DNA from: Salinarimonas chemoclinalis
GTDB lineage: Bacteria > Pseudomonadota > Alphaproteobacteria > Rhizobiales > Beijerinckiaceae
Direction of reading: 5' to 3'
NCBI RefSeq assembly: GCF_041514305.1
Contig: NZ_JBGMWH010000004.1
Span: 241,046-305,045, forward strand
DNA: 64,000 bases
Below, in pieces: positions 52,040-61,812 of this stretch. The notes under the pieces were generated by a model. The model worked only from the letters and a program-made list of their open reading frames with translations, made no database searches and was not told where the DNA came from. A program made the translations under genes and the position numbers. The stretch's first letter is position 1. Each line of letters opens with the position of its first letter.

Positions 52040-53568
52040 ACGAGAGAGCGATGAGCGGGACCTCGACACCCCAGGCGCGCGACGAGAGCGTCTTCCCAGA
52101 TCCGGTCTACGCGCGCACCGTGCTCGCGCCGCTCTTCGAGGCGGCGAAGACCTCCCACGTCGAGGGCTTCCGCGCCATCGACGCCGCCCATTGCGTCATG
52201 CTCGCCGAGACCGGCATCCTGGCCCGCGAGGAAGCCGGCGCCATCGCCCGCGCGCTCGATGCGATCGCGCGCGAGATCGACCCCGCCGGCCTCGTCTACA
52301 CGGGCGAGGTGGAGGACTGGTTCTTCCTCGTCGAGCGCGAGCTGAAGGCCCGCGTCGGCGCCGACCTCGGTGGACGCCTCCATACCGCGCGCTCGCGCAA
52401 CGACATCGACCACACGCTCTTCAAGCTCGCCCTGAAGGCCCGCCTCGACGCGATCCTCGACCGCGCCCGCGGGCTGCTGGACGCGCTCGTCGAGACCGCG
52501 GACCGCGAGCGCGCGACCATCGTCGTCGCCTATACCCACGGCCAGCCGGCCCAGCCCACGACGTTCGGGCACTACCTCGCCGCGATGATCGAGGTGCTGC
52601 TGCGCGATCTCGCGCGGCTCGAGGAGGCGCGCGGGATCGTCGATCTGTGCCCGATGGGCGCCGCCGCGATCACGACCTCGGGCTTCCCCATCGACCGCGG
52701 ACGCATGGCACGCCTCCTCGGATTCGCCGCTCCGCTGCGCAACTCCTATTCCTGCATCGCGGCGGTGGACTACCAGACGGCGACGTTCTCCGCCCTCGAA
52801 TTGCTCTTCCTGCATCTCGGCCGGCCGATCCAGGACTTCCAGGTCTGGTCGAGCTTCGAGGTCGGGCAGCTCTACGTGCCGAACGCCCTCGTGCAGATCT
52901 CCTCGATCATGCCGCAGAAGCGCAACCCCGTGCCGATCGAGCACCTGCGCCATCTCGCGAGCCAGGTGGTCGGCCGCGCCCGGGCGATGCGCGACGTGAT
53001 GCACAACACGCCCTTCACCGACATGAACGACAGCGAGGGCGAGACCCAGGAGATGGGCTACCAGGCCTTCGCGGTCGCCGAGCGCGCGCTCGACCTGCTG
53101 GCCGCCCTCGTGGCGCAGGTGAACATCGATCCGGCGCGGGTGGCGACGAACATCGCGCGATCCTGCATCACGATCACCGAGCTCGCCGACACGCTGGTGC
53201 GCCGCGAGGGGCTGTCCTTCCGCGAGGCGCACGAGATCGCGGCGCAGACGGCGAAGGCGGTGGTCGCCGCGGGCGGCGATCTCGGCGCGAACGGGTATGC
53301 GCCCTTCTCCGAGGCCTTCCGCCATGCGACGGGCCGCGAGACGGCGCTCGACGGGGCGGCGTTCGCCGAGGTGGTCTCGCCGGAGCACTTCGTCGCCGTG
53401 CGCGACCGGTTCGGCGGGCCGGCGCCGGCCCCGATGCAGGAGGCGCTGTCCGCATACCGCGCCGCGTCCGACGGCCTCGCCGCGCGGGCTTCGGCGCGGG
53501 CGGCGCGCGAGCGGGAGGCCGCGGCGGAACGCACGCAGGCCTTCGCGGCCCTGATGGAGGTGAGGTGA
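52036..53568 (+). CDS. Argininosuccinate-lyase-like enzyme (fumarase/aspartase superfamily) inside a sugar ABC operon
   Basis: A lyase of 510 residues. The superfamily regions are present: TARSRNDIDHT near residue 118, THGQPAQPTTFGHYL near residue 168 with the catalytic-region His, and the flexible loop SSIMPQKRNPVPIEH near residue 294 with the catalytic Ser. This pattern is closest to argininosuccinate lyase, but no arginine genes are nearby. The same branch includes EDDS lyase, which removes fumarate from N-substituted aspartates. Encoded between the permease and ATPase genes of a sugar importer, it probably eliminates fumarate from an imported amino-linked compound. The reaction is inferred. 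Confidence 0.87.
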   Translation: MNERAMSGTSTPQARDESVFPDPVYARTVLAPLFEAAKTSHVEGFRAIDAAHCVMLAETGILAREEAGAIARALDAIAREIDPAGLVYTGEVEDWFFLVERELKARVGADLGGRLHTARSRNDIDHTLFKLALKARLDAILDRARGLLDALVETADRERATIVVAYTHGQPAQPTTFGHYLAAMIEVLLRDLARLEEARGIVDLCPMGAAAITTSGFPIDRGRMARLLGFAAPLRNSYSCIAAVDYQTATFSALELLFLHLGRPIQDFQVWSSFEVGQLYVPNALVQISSIMPQKRNPVPIEHLRHLASQVVGRARAMRDVMHNTPFTDMNDSEGETQEMGYQAFAVAERALDLLAALVAQVNIDPARVATNIARSCITITELADTLVRREGLSFREAHEIAAQTAKAVVAAGGDLGANGYAPFSEAFRHATGRETALDGAAFAEVVSPEHFVAVRDRFGGPAPAPMQEALSAYRAASDGLAARASARAAREREAAAERTQAFAALMEVR

Positions 53569-53569
53569 G

Positions 53570-54675
<1,106 letters not shown>

Positions 54676-54679
<4 letters not shown>

Positions 54680-55599
54680 TCGAGCGCGACCGACGGACCG
54701 GCGCGGTCCTCAGCGTGGGGCGGATCTATTGCGATCTCGTCTTCACGGATCTCGACGCGTTCCCGACCCTCGGCCGGGAGGTCTACGCCGGCGATCTCGC
54801 GATCGTGGCGGGCGGGGGCGCCTACATCGCCGCAGCCCACCTCGCGGCGCTCGGGCGGGCGACGGCGCTCGTGGCGCGGCTCGGGCTCGACCGGCTCTCC
54901 GCGGGGCTCGACGACGAGCTCGGCGCGAGCGGCGTCGACCTGCGCTTCCTCGACCGGACGGCGGAGGCCGGTCCGCAGGTGACCGTCGCCATCGCGTCGC
55001 GCGACGAGCGCGCCTTCCTGACGCGCCGCGCCGGCCGCGCCCGCCCCGCGACGCTGGAGCGGGCGCTCGCCTGGGGCGAGGCCGTGCACCTGCACATCGC
55101 GGAGTACGCCACGCTGGCCGAGATCCCCGACCTCGTCGGGCGCGCCCGCGCGCACGGGCTCACGGTGTCGCTCGACCCGAGCTGGGACGATGCGCTGATC
55201 CGCTCGGGCGGGCTGCTGGAAGCCTGCGACGGGGTCGACGTGTTCCTCCCCAACCGCGAGGAGGCGCTCGCGATCACGGGAGAGACCCGCGCCGAGGCTG
55301 CGCTGGAGGCGCTCGCCGCACGCTTCCCCGTCGTCGCGCTCAAGGCGGGCGCGGACGGGGCGCTCCTCGCGGCGGGCGAGCTGCGTCGGCACGCGCCCGC
55401 CCGTGCGGTTCCGGTCGTCGACACGACCGGCGCGGGCGACGCCTTCGACGCCGGCTTCGTCCACGCCTGGCTCGCCGGCGCGTCGCCGGAGCGGACGCTC
55501 GCCGCGGCGATCGAGGCGGCGAGCGTCGCCGTCCAGGGGCCGGGCGGGCGCGGTGCCTTGTCCTCGGCCCTTCCGCAGGCCCGCCGCGGCCTCGCCTGA
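54676..55599 (+). CDS. PfkB-family carbohydrate kinase, second
   Basis: A ribokinase-fold kinase of 307 residues. GGGAYIAAAHLAALG near residue 50 is the substrate loop (Ala replaces the usual Asn of GGxxxN), and DTTGAGDAFDAGFVHAWLAG near residue 252 carries the catalytic Asp. Together with the SIS enzyme, it resembles the kinase/deglycase pairs of Amadori-product pathways (FrlD/FrlB, FraD/FraB) or amino-sugar kinase/deaminase pairs. It is the last gene of the plus arm. Confidence 0.9.
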
Positions 55600-55617
55600 G
55601 CGGCTCGCGTCAGCCGC
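55600..55617. terminator. Hairpin between the kinase gene and hmuV
   Basis: GCGGCT and AGCCGC pair perfectly around 6 bases across the convergent gene ends. It overlaps the hmuV stop. There is no U-tract, so its terminator role is tentative. Confidence 0.35.
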
Positions 55618-56431
55618 GACCCGGCCGCTCGGGCAGGACGAACGGCGCGCCACTCCCGGCCCGGCGGTGGACCGGCAGAGGCACGGCGAAGACGTCGCGC
55701 AGCAGCGCGGCGTCGACGACCCTGTCCGGCGGCCCCGCGGCGACGACCCGCCCCCCCGCGAGCGCCACGATGCGGTCGGCGTAGAGCGTGGCGAGGTTGA
55801 GGTCGTGCAGCACGGCGACGACGCCGAGCCCGTCCTCGGCGAGCGCGCGGGCCGCCTCGAGCAGCGCGATCTGGTGGCCGAGGTCGAGGCTCGACACCGG
55901 CTCGTCGAGGAACAGCACCTGCCCGCCCCTCGGCGCGTCGCCCATCGCCGCGCGCCCGGCCTCGAGCTGGGCGAGGGCGCGGGCGAACTGGGCGCGCTGG
56001 CGCTCGCCGCCCGAGAGGGTCTGCACGTCGCGCGCGGCGAGGTGCACGATGTCCGCGCGCGCCAGCGCATCCAGGATACGCGCGTCTCGGGCGGCGCCGC
56101 GCGCGCCGCCCGAGACGCCGTCGAGGCCGATGCCGACGACCTCCGCCACCGTGAACGGGAAGGCCAGCGTCTCGGACTGCGCCATCACCGCGCGCATCGC
56201 CGCGAGCCGCCAGGCGGGCAGCGCGCGGATGTCCCGCCCGCCGTAACGAACGCGGCCGGCGCTCGGCGCGAGCTCGCCGGTCAGGAGCTTGAGCAGCGTC
56301 GACTTGCCGGCGCCGTTCGGCCCGACGATCACGAGCGTCTCGCCGGCCCCGAGCGTCAGGTCGGTGGGATGGACGAGCGTGCGGCCGGAAACGGCGTAGG
56401 CGACGTCCGCGGCCTCGATCAGCGCGGTCAC
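55610..56431 (-). CDS. hmuV: Haemin ABC transporter ATP-binding protein HmuV
   Basis: A protein of 273 residues from the GTG at 56431, which overlaps the hmuU stop (GTGA); a frame from 56464 exists but lies inside hmuU. Walker A is GPNGAGKST, signature LSGGERQRAQFARAL and Walker B VLFLDEPVSSLD, followed by LHDLNLATLYADRI. The arrangement and the neighbours are those of HmuV/BhuV. It powers haem movement from periplasm to cytoplasm. Confidence 0.93.
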   Translation of the reverse strand: MTALIEAADVAYAVSGRTLVHPTDLTLGAGETLVIVGPNGAGKSTLLKLLTGELAPSAGRVRYGGRDIRALPAWRLAAMRAVMAQSETLAFPFTVAEVVGIGLDGVSGGARGAARDARILDALARADIVHLAARDVQTLSGGERQRAQFARALAQLEAGRAAMGDAPRGGQVLFLDEPVSSLDLGHQIALLEAARALAEDGLGVVAVLHDLNLATLYADRIVALAGGRVVAAGPPDRVVDAALLRDVFAVPLPVHRRAGSGAPFVLPERPGRG

Positions 56432-57534
56432 GGGAACAGCCCTCGCCTGCGCAGGAGGAGCCACAGGAAGAACGGCGCGCCGATCGCCGCGGTGACGATG
56501 CCGATCGGCAGCTCGGCGGGCGCCACGACCGTGCGCGCCACGAGGTCGGCCCCGACGAGGAGCCCCGCGCCCAGCAGCGCCGAGGCCGGCAGGAGCACGC
56601 GATGGTCCGGGCCGACGACGAGCCTGAGCAGGTGCGGCACCACGATCCCGACGAAGCCGATCACGCCGGCCGCCGCCACGCTCGCGCCGACGGCGGCGGC
56701 GACGAGCACCACGATCGCCGCCTTGGCGCGCTCGACCGCGATGCCGAGGTGATAGGCCTCCGCCTCCCCGAGAACGAGGGCGTTGAGCGCCCGCGCCAGG
56801 ATCGGCGTCGCCGCGAGCGTGGCGAGCAGGATCGGCGCGATCACCGCGAGCTTCGCCCAGGTCGCGCCGCCGAGCGAGCCGAGCGACCAGAAGGTGAGGT
56901 CGCGCAGCTGGCGGTCGTCGCTGACGTAGGCGAGGACGCCGCTCGCCGCCCCCGCCAGCGCGCCGAGCGCGATGCCGGCGAGCAGCATGGTCGCGATCGA
57001 GGTCCGTCCGTTCCGGGTGGCGATGGCGTAGAGCACGAGCGTCGACGCCAGGCCGCCGAGGAAGGCGCCGATCGGCAGGAGCGCGAAGGGGTCGATGCCG
57101 AGCGAGGCCGGCACCAGCCGCTCGCCGAGCACGATGGTCACGCCCGCTGCCAGTCCGGCGCCGGAGGAGACGCCGACGAGGCCGGGATCCGCAAGCGGAT
57201 TGCGGAACAGCCCCTGCATCAGCGCCCCCGCCACCGCGAGCGCGGCGCCCACCAGCAGCCCCATCAGGAGCCGCGGCAGGCGGATGCCGGTGACGACGAG
57301 CGCGTCGCGGGTCGCGACCTCGCCCGCGCCCGTCGCCGCGTCCCGGAGGATCGCGACGACGCGCCCCGGCGGGATCGCCACCGCGCCGGCCCCCAGAGCG
57401 AGGATCGACAGCGCGACGACCAGAACCACGAGCGCGACGAGCCCGAGCCGCGCACGCGCTCGCCGCGCGGCGAGCGCGTGCGCGGGCGTCCTCGCCGGCA
57501 CCGAGGCCCCGCTCCCGGCGACGCCGGCGCTCAT
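56428..57534 (-). CDS. hmuU: Haemin ABC transporter permease HmuU (FecCD family)
   Basis: A protein of 368 residues with about ten membrane helices. RLPRLLMGLLVGAALAVAGALMQGLFRNPLADPGLVG near residues 85-120 and GFVGIVVPHLLRLVVGPDHR near residue 295 are hallmark FecCD motifs. The ATG overlaps the hmuT stop. The 30-residue basic N-terminal lead is not conserved. Confidence 0.95.
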   Translation of the reverse strand: MSAGVAGSGASVPARTPAHALAARRARARLGLVALVVLVVALSILALGAGAVAIPPGRVVAILRDAATGAGEVATRDALVVTGIRLPRLLMGLLVGAALAVAGALMQGLFRNPLADPGLVGVSSGAGLAAGVTIVLGERLVPASLGIDPFALLPIGAFLGGLASTLVLYAIATRNGRTSIATMLLAGIALGALAGAASGVLAYVSDDRQLRDLTFWSLGSLGGATWAKLAVIAPILLATLAATPILARALNALVLGEAEAYHLGIAVERAKAAIVVLVAAAVGASVAAAGVIGFVGIVVPHLLRLVVGPDHRVLLPASALLGAGLLVGADLVARTVVAPAELPIGIVTAAIGAPFFLWLLLRRRGLFP

Positions 57535-58436
57535 CGCGTCGCCTCGACGGCGTCCGCTCCGCCGGAGAGCACGGCCGGGATCTCCGCTCCGGGATGGAGC
57601 GCGCGCATCAGCGCTGCCGCCGCCTGCGGTGTGCGCGGCCCGAAGCCGAGCAGCGCGAGCCCATCCATCGAGACGAGCCGGCGCCCCTCGGCGGCGGGGG
57701 TGAGCGCGAAGGCGGGGAGCGCGAACAGCGCATCGGGGTCGAGCGCGTGGTCGCCGCGGGCGATGGAGAGCACGACGTCGGGCGCCGCCGCGATGATCGC
57801 CTCGTCGGTGACGGGCTTGTAGCCGGCGACCTCCGGCACGGCGTTGACGCCGCCGGCGAGCGCGATGATCGCGTCCGCCGCGGTGCCGGCGCCGCCCACC
57901 ATCGCGCGTCCGTTCTGGAGCGAGAGCACGAACAGCACGCGCACCGGCGACCCGTCGACTCGCGCCCGCGCCTCCTGGAGCGCCGCGAAGCCCGCCTCGA
58001 CCTCGGCGGCGAGCGCATCCGCCCGCGCCTCCTCGCCGACGAGCGCGCCGATCGTGCGGATGCGCCCGACGACGCCCGCCGGCGTCGGCTCCTCGCCGAC
58101 GACGTCGATCGGCACGCCCGCCTGGCGCACGAGGTCGAGCGCATCGGCGGGCCCGGCGGCGTCGGTGGCGATCACCCGGTCCGGCGCCAGCGAGAGCACG
58201 CCCTCCGCCGACAGCGCGCGCAGGTAGCCGACGTCCGGGTGGTCCTCGAGCGCGCGGGGCGGGTGCACGCTCGTCGTGTCGACGCCGACGATCCGGCCCT
58301 CCACGCCGAGCGCGTAGAGGATCTCGGTGACGACGCCGCCCGCGGCGACGAGGCGTTCCGAGGCGGCGACGGGCGAGGCCGCGAGGAGGAGGGTCACGAG
58401 GGTCGGTCCCGCGAGGAGAACGATGGTGCGCAGCAT
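57531..58436 (-). CDS. hmuT: Periplasmic haemin-binding protein HmuT
   Basis: A protein of 301 residues with a signal peptide ending near residue 24 (SPVAAS). It has the cluster A-II helical-backbone binding fold: RLVAAGGVVTEILYALG near the start and a conserved YKPVTDEAIIAAAPDVVL near residue 185. The haem-ligating Tyr of HmuT-type proteins may be in the AGYKPVT stretch. It is the first gene of hmuTUV, all joined by 4-base overlaps, and lies 20 bases downstream of hemP. Confidence 0.92.
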   Translation of the reverse strand: MLRTIVLLAGPTLVTLLLAASPVAASERLVAAGGVVTEILYALGVEGRIVGVDTTSVHPPRALEDHPDVGYLRALSAEGVLSLAPDRVIATDAAGPADALDLVRQAGVPIDVVGEEPTPAGVVGRIRTIGALVGEEARADALAAEVEAGFAALQEARARVDGSPVRVLFVLSLQNGRAMVGGAGTAADAIIALAGGVNAVPEVAGYKPVTDEAIIAAAPDVVLSIARGDHALDPDALFALPAFALTPAAEGRRLVSMDGLALLGFGPRTPQAAAALMRALHPGAEIPAVLSGGADAVEATR

Positions 58437-58456
58437 GTCGGCGGTCTCGCTCAGGG

Positions 58457-58639
58457 TCACTTGGTGAGGATCAGCTTGTTGGCGGCGGTGATGCGCAGGC
58501 GGTAGCTCTCGCCGTTGTGGCGGATGATCGCCTCGCGCCCGTCTCCGACGAGCGTGCGCACGTCGACCACGGGCCGCGTGCCGGAGGCGCGCGCTCCCGC
58601 TGCCGCCGCGGCGGTGTTCGGGTCTTCCTTGGAATGCAT
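58457..58639 (-). CDS. hemP: Haemin uptake protein HemP/HmuP
   Basis: A small basic protein of 60 residues. The second half, VDVRTLVGDGREAIIRHNGESYRLRITAANKLILTK in outline (VDVRxL, G..R.A.I.H.g..Y.LR.T..gKLILTK), is the HemP family signature. In rhizobia the HmuP homologue is a co-activator of the haem-receptor gene. The AAGG ribosome site lies in the loop of a 6-base hairpin just upstream of the ATG, so translation may be regulated. It starts the hmuTUV operon. Confidence 0.9.
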   Translation of the reverse strand: MHSKEDPNTAAAAAGARASGTRPVVDVRTLVGDGREAIIRHNGESYRLRITAANKLILTK

Positions 58640-58641
58640 CT

Positions 58642-58658
58642 ACTCGAGCCTTTCGAGT
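58642..58658. promoter_or_regulatory. Inverted repeat enclosing the hemP ribosome binding site
   Basis: ACTCGA and TCGAGT are perfect complements around GCCTT; in hemP mRNA the 5-base loop carries the AAGG ribosome site, 2 bases from the ATG end of the stem. The right arm is part of TTCGAGTC, repeated directly 27 bases further along at 58679. Confidence 0.5.
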
Positions 58659-58678
58659 CTCCGCCAAGTCGTTCTTCC

Positions 58679-58693
58679 TTCGAGTCACTCGAA
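58679..58693. promoter_or_regulatory. Perfect 15-base palindrome in the hemP-receptor gap
   Basis: TTCGAGTCACTCGAA is a perfect 7-1-7 palindrome 40 bases from the hemP start and about 24 bases before a plausible -35 of the receptor promoter. It does not match the Irr (ICE) or RirA (IRO) consensus that I know, so it may bind another regulator. Confidence 0.5.
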
Positions 58694-58716
58694 AGAAGAT
58701 GTTTTCAAGTTTTCGA

Positions 58717-58745
58717 TTGACGCTGTGTGCCGCCTCGCATAGACG
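58717..58745 (+). promoter_or_regulatory. Candidate sigma-70 promoter of the haem receptor operon
   Basis: TTGACG at 58717-58722 is followed after 17 bases by TAGACG at 58740-58745, in the only AT-rich part of the gap. The -35 is good and the -10 modest. Confidence 0.4.
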
Positions 58746-58859
58746 ACGTCAAGCGTTCGCGCGAAAAATCGAGCGCACAGCCAGCCAGCCCCTTTCCGCG
58801 ACAGGCGTCGCGGGGCCCGCCAGCCATCACGAACAGGACGACAGGCGAGGTGGATGGCG

Positions 58860-60899
58860 ATGCGTAGGCTGTATCTGGGGGCGGTATCGCTCGGCGCGCT
58901 GGCGCTGGGCATCGGGGCGGCGGCGGCGCAGGAGGGCATCCTGCTCGACGCGGTGACGGTCACGGCGACGAAGGACGAGACGCGGGCCGTCGAGGCGATG
59001 GCCGGCGCGAGCGTGGTGACGCGCGAGGAGATCCGCACGCGCGCGGTGCAGCGGATCGGCACCGTGCTCGACGCTCTGCCGAACGTCGCGACGCAGGAGA
59101 ACGCGAACGATCCCGCCACCGCGGTCAACATCCGCGGCCTGCAGGACTTCGGCCGCGTCGCGGTGACGGTGGACGGCGCACGCCAGAACTTCCAGCGCTC
59201 CGGGCACAACGCGGACGGCGCCTTCTTCCTCGATCCCGCCTTCGTGCGGCTCGTGGACGTCACCCGCGGGCCCGTCGCGAACATCTACGGGTCCGGCGCG
59301 ATCGGCGGCGTCGTCTCCTTCCAGACCGTCTCGCCCGACGACGTGCTCGCCCCCGGCGAGCGGCTGTCGCTCACCCTCGACACGACCTTCCTGATGGGGC
59401 GCCAGACCGGCATCCTCGGCACGGGCATCGCCGCGATGCGCCCCACCGAGGCCTTCGGTGCACTCGTCGGGCTCAGCCTGCGCAGCACGGACGAATACGA
59501 GAACGGCGACGGCCTCGTCGTGAACGACAGCGGCCAGGAGATCGTCTCCGGCCTCGCCAAGGTCGCGATCGATCCCGCGCCCTTCCATCGCATCGAGCTC
59601 TCGGCCCAGCTCCAGCGCTTCGACTTCGCCAACGGGCTGGGCACGGCGATGGAACCGCGCCGCGACAACGAGGTGACGACCGAGACCTTCGTCGGTCGCT
59701 GGTCGTGGGACGATCCCGCCGATCCGTGGGTGGACCTGACGGTCCAGGCGTGGTCGACGCGCACGCAGACCGACCAGCGACGCCTGAGCGGGACGCGGGC
59801 GCAGATCGGCGAGACCCGGTTCTTCGAGATCCACACGATCGGCGCGGACGTCCACAACACCTCGCGCTTCGACGCGGGGCCGGTCGGCTTCGCGCTGACC
59901 TACGGCTGGGACGCCTTCCGCGACGAGGTGACGGTGCGCGATCCCGTCGGCTCGGCCGACCTGTTCACGCCCTCGGGCGAGCGCACGGTGTGGGGCGGCT
60001 TCCTGCAAGCCCAGGCGACCTGGGGCATCGTCGACGTGATCGGCGCGACGCGCTTCGACGCCTACGAGCTCTCCGGCGGCGACGTCTCCTCCGACGGAAA
60101 CCGGGTCTCGCCCAAGCTGACGATCGGCATCCGCCCGATCGAGGGGCTCCAGGTCTACGGCACCTATGCCGAGGGCTATCGCGCACCGTCCGTGACCGAG
60201 ACCCTGATCGCCGGCGTCCATCCCTTCCCGGCCGCCTTCAGCTTCCAGCCGAACCCGAACCTGCGCCCGGAGGTGGGCAAGACCATCGAGGCGGGCGTGA
60301 ACCTGTCCTTCGACGATCTCTTCCTCCAGGGCGATCGCCTGCGCGGCAAGGTCTCGGTGTTCCGCACCGACGTCGACGACTACATCGAGAGCATCTACTC
60401 GGACCCGAGCGGGCGCTGCGGCGATCCCCGCGCCCCCGCCGCCTGCCGCACGGCGACGTTCCGCTACGACAATATCGCGCGCGCCCGTCTCACCGGGGCG
60501 GAACTCGACCTGACCTACGACGCGCGACGGTGGTTCGCGAGCGTGTCGGCCGGCACGACCCGCGGCGACGACCGCGTCACGAACCAGCCGCTCACATCGG
60601 TCTACCCCGACCAGCTCGCGCTCGGTGCGGGGTTGCGCTTCCTCGACCAGAAGCTCACGCTGGGCGGGCGCGTCACCTTCGTCGCCGCGCAGGACCGGCT
60701 GCCCACGGCCTCCGCGACCCTGAAGAGCGAGGACTACACGCTCGTCGACCTCTACGGCTCGTACGACATCACCCCGGACGCGCGGGCGTACGTGCGGCTC
60801 GAGAACGTCGGCGACGTGCGCACCCGCCGCTTCCGCGACGGGGCGGACGGCCCCGGCTTCGTCGCCAAGGTCGGCTTCCAGGCGCGGCTCGGCATGTGA
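58860..60899 (+). CDS. TonB-dependent haem receptor
   Basis: Outer-membrane receptor of 679 residues from ATG 58860 (GAGG 9 bases upstream; ATG 58854 is too close). A signal peptide ends at AAAAQ. The TonB box region LLDAVTVTATKDE is followed by the plug (VLDALPNVATQ, VNIRGLQDFGRVAVTVDGARQ) and a barrel. YAEGYRAPSVTETLIAG and FQPNPNLRPEVGKTIEAGV are the FRAP/NPNL motifs of haem/haemoglobin receptors. It heads the operon that also encodes haem handling and the TonB complex. The final residues RLGM lack the usual terminal Phe. Confidence 0.93.
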   Translation: MRRLYLGAVSLGALALGIGAAAAQEGILLDAVTVTATKDETRAVEAMAGASVVTREEIRTRAVQRIGTVLDALPNVATQENANDPATAVNIRGLQDFGRVAVTVDGARQNFQRSGHNADGAFFLDPAFVRLVDVTRGPVANIYGSGAIGGVVSFQTVSPDDVLAPGERLSLTLDTTFLMGRQTGILGTGIAAMRPTEAFGALVGLSLRSTDEYENGDGLVVNDSGQEIVSGLAKVAIDPAPFHRIELSAQLQRFDFANGLGTAMEPRRDNEVTTETFVGRWSWDDPADPWVDLTVQAWSTRTQTDQRRLSGTRAQIGETRFFEIHTIGADVHNTSRFDAGPVGFALTYGWDAFRDEVTVRDPVGSADLFTPSGERTVWGGFLQAQATWGIVDVIGATRFDAYELSGGDVSSDGNRVSPKLTIGIRPIEGLQVYGTYAEGYRAPSVTETLIAGVHPFPAAFSFQPNPNLRPEVGKTIEAGVNLSFDDLFLQGDRLRGKVSVFRTDVDDYIESIYSDPSGRCGDPRAPAACRTATFRYDNIARARLTGAELDLTYDARRWFASVSAGTTRGDDRVTNQPLTSVYPDQLALGAGLRFLDQKLTLGGRVTFVAAQDRLPTASATLKSEDYTLVDLYGSYDITPDARAYVRLENVGDVRTRRFRDGADGPGFVAKVGFQARLGM

Positions 60900-60940
60900 G
60901 CCGAAATGCGAGCCCGACAGATCACGAGGAGAGACAGACC

Positions 60941-61288
60941 ATGTTCGTCGCCATGAACCGCTTCAAGGTCACCAAGGGCCGCGAGGGCGATTTCGAGACC
61001 GTCTGGTCGAGCCGCAAGACGCGGCTCGACGAGATGGCGGGCTTCGTCGCCTTCCACCTGCTGAAGGGTCCGGAGCGCGAGGACCACACCCTCTACGCCT
61101 CGCACACGGTCTGGACCGACCGGGCGAGCTTCGAGGCCTGGACGCGCTCCGAGCAGTTCCGCGATTCGCACCGCAACGCGGGCCAGAACAAAGGGCTCTA
61201 TCTCGGCCATCCCGAGTTCGAGGGCTTCGAGAGCGTGCTCGGCGAGGACGCCCCCGCGGCGGCGTCCTCTTCGGCGAGGGTGGCGTGA
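60941..61288 (+). CDS. IsdG/HmuQ-like haem-degrading mono-oxygenase family protein
   Basis: A protein of 115 residues with the ABM fold. FVAMNRFKVTKGREGDFETVW at the start and MAGFVAFHLLKG and HTVWTDRASFEAWTRSEQFRDSHRNAG later match HmuQ/HmuD-type haem oxygenases, including the His near residue 75-80 that can ligate haem. GAGGAGAGA precedes the ATG. It probably opens imported haem to release iron. Confidence 0.88.
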   Translation: MFVAMNRFKVTKGREGDFETVWSSRKTRLDEMAGFVAFHLLKGPEREDHTLYASHTVWTDRASFEAWTRSEQFRDSHRNAGQNKGLYLGHPEFEGFESVLGEDAPAAASSSARVA

Positions 61289-61812
61289 TGGACGCGCCCG
61301 CGGCCGGCGATCCCGCCCTCCTCTCGGCGATCCGCGCGAGCCTCGCGCAGAGGCCCGACGGCGTGCTGGAGGACGTGGCGCGGGCCCACGGCGCGCCTTT
61401 GCGCACCGTCGTGGAGGCGCTCCCGGAGTGCGAGCGCCTCCCCGTCCCCGGCGAGCGCTTCGCCGAGATCTGGGCGGCCGTGACCACCTGGGGCGAGGTG
61501 CTCTTCCTGATGCACGCGCCGAGCGTCGTGCTCGAGGTGGTCGGGCGCCTGCCGCCGGGCAGCCTCGGCCGCGGATGGTTCAACATCCACGGCGACAGCC
61601 CCATCGGCGGGCACATTCGCGCGGACGCCTGCCGGGCGATCTATCTCGTCGACCGGCGCTTCCACGGCCGGCGCTCCTGCTCGATCCAGTTCTTCGACGA
61701 GGCGGGCGCGTCGATGTTCAAGATCTTCGTGCGGCGCGGGCCGGACCGCGAGCTCGAGCCCGCCCAGCTCGCGGCCTTCGAGTCCCTGCGCGAGAGGCTC
61801 GCCTCGTCATGA
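61288..61812 (+). CDS. hutX: Haem utilisation cytosolic carrier protein HutX (ChuX/HuvX family)
   Basis: A protein of 174 residues. FAEIWAAVTTWGEVLFLMHAPSVVLEV near residue 58 and GWFNIHGDSPIGGHIRADACRAIYLVDR near residue 92 match the HutX family. It binds haem in the cytoplasm and hands it to degrading enzymes. The ATG overlaps the preceding TGA by one base; a GTG three bases earlier is also possible. No HmuS is encoded nearby, so HutX may fill its role with the IsdG-like protein. Confidence 0.9.
   Translation: MDAPAAGDPALLSAIRASLAQRPDGVLEDVARAHGAPLRTVVEALPECERLPVPGERFAEIWAAVTTWGEVLFLMHAPSVVLEVVGRLPPGSLGRGWFNIHGDSPIGGHIRADACRAIYLVDRRFHGRRSCSIQFFDEAGASMFKIFVRRGPDRELEPAQLAAFESLRERLASS

Noticed and set aside
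52036..53568. Housekeeping argininosuccinate lyase of arginine biosynthesis
   Set aside because: Motifs allow it, but the gene lies inside a sugar ABC operon with no arginine genes; kept as an alternative only.
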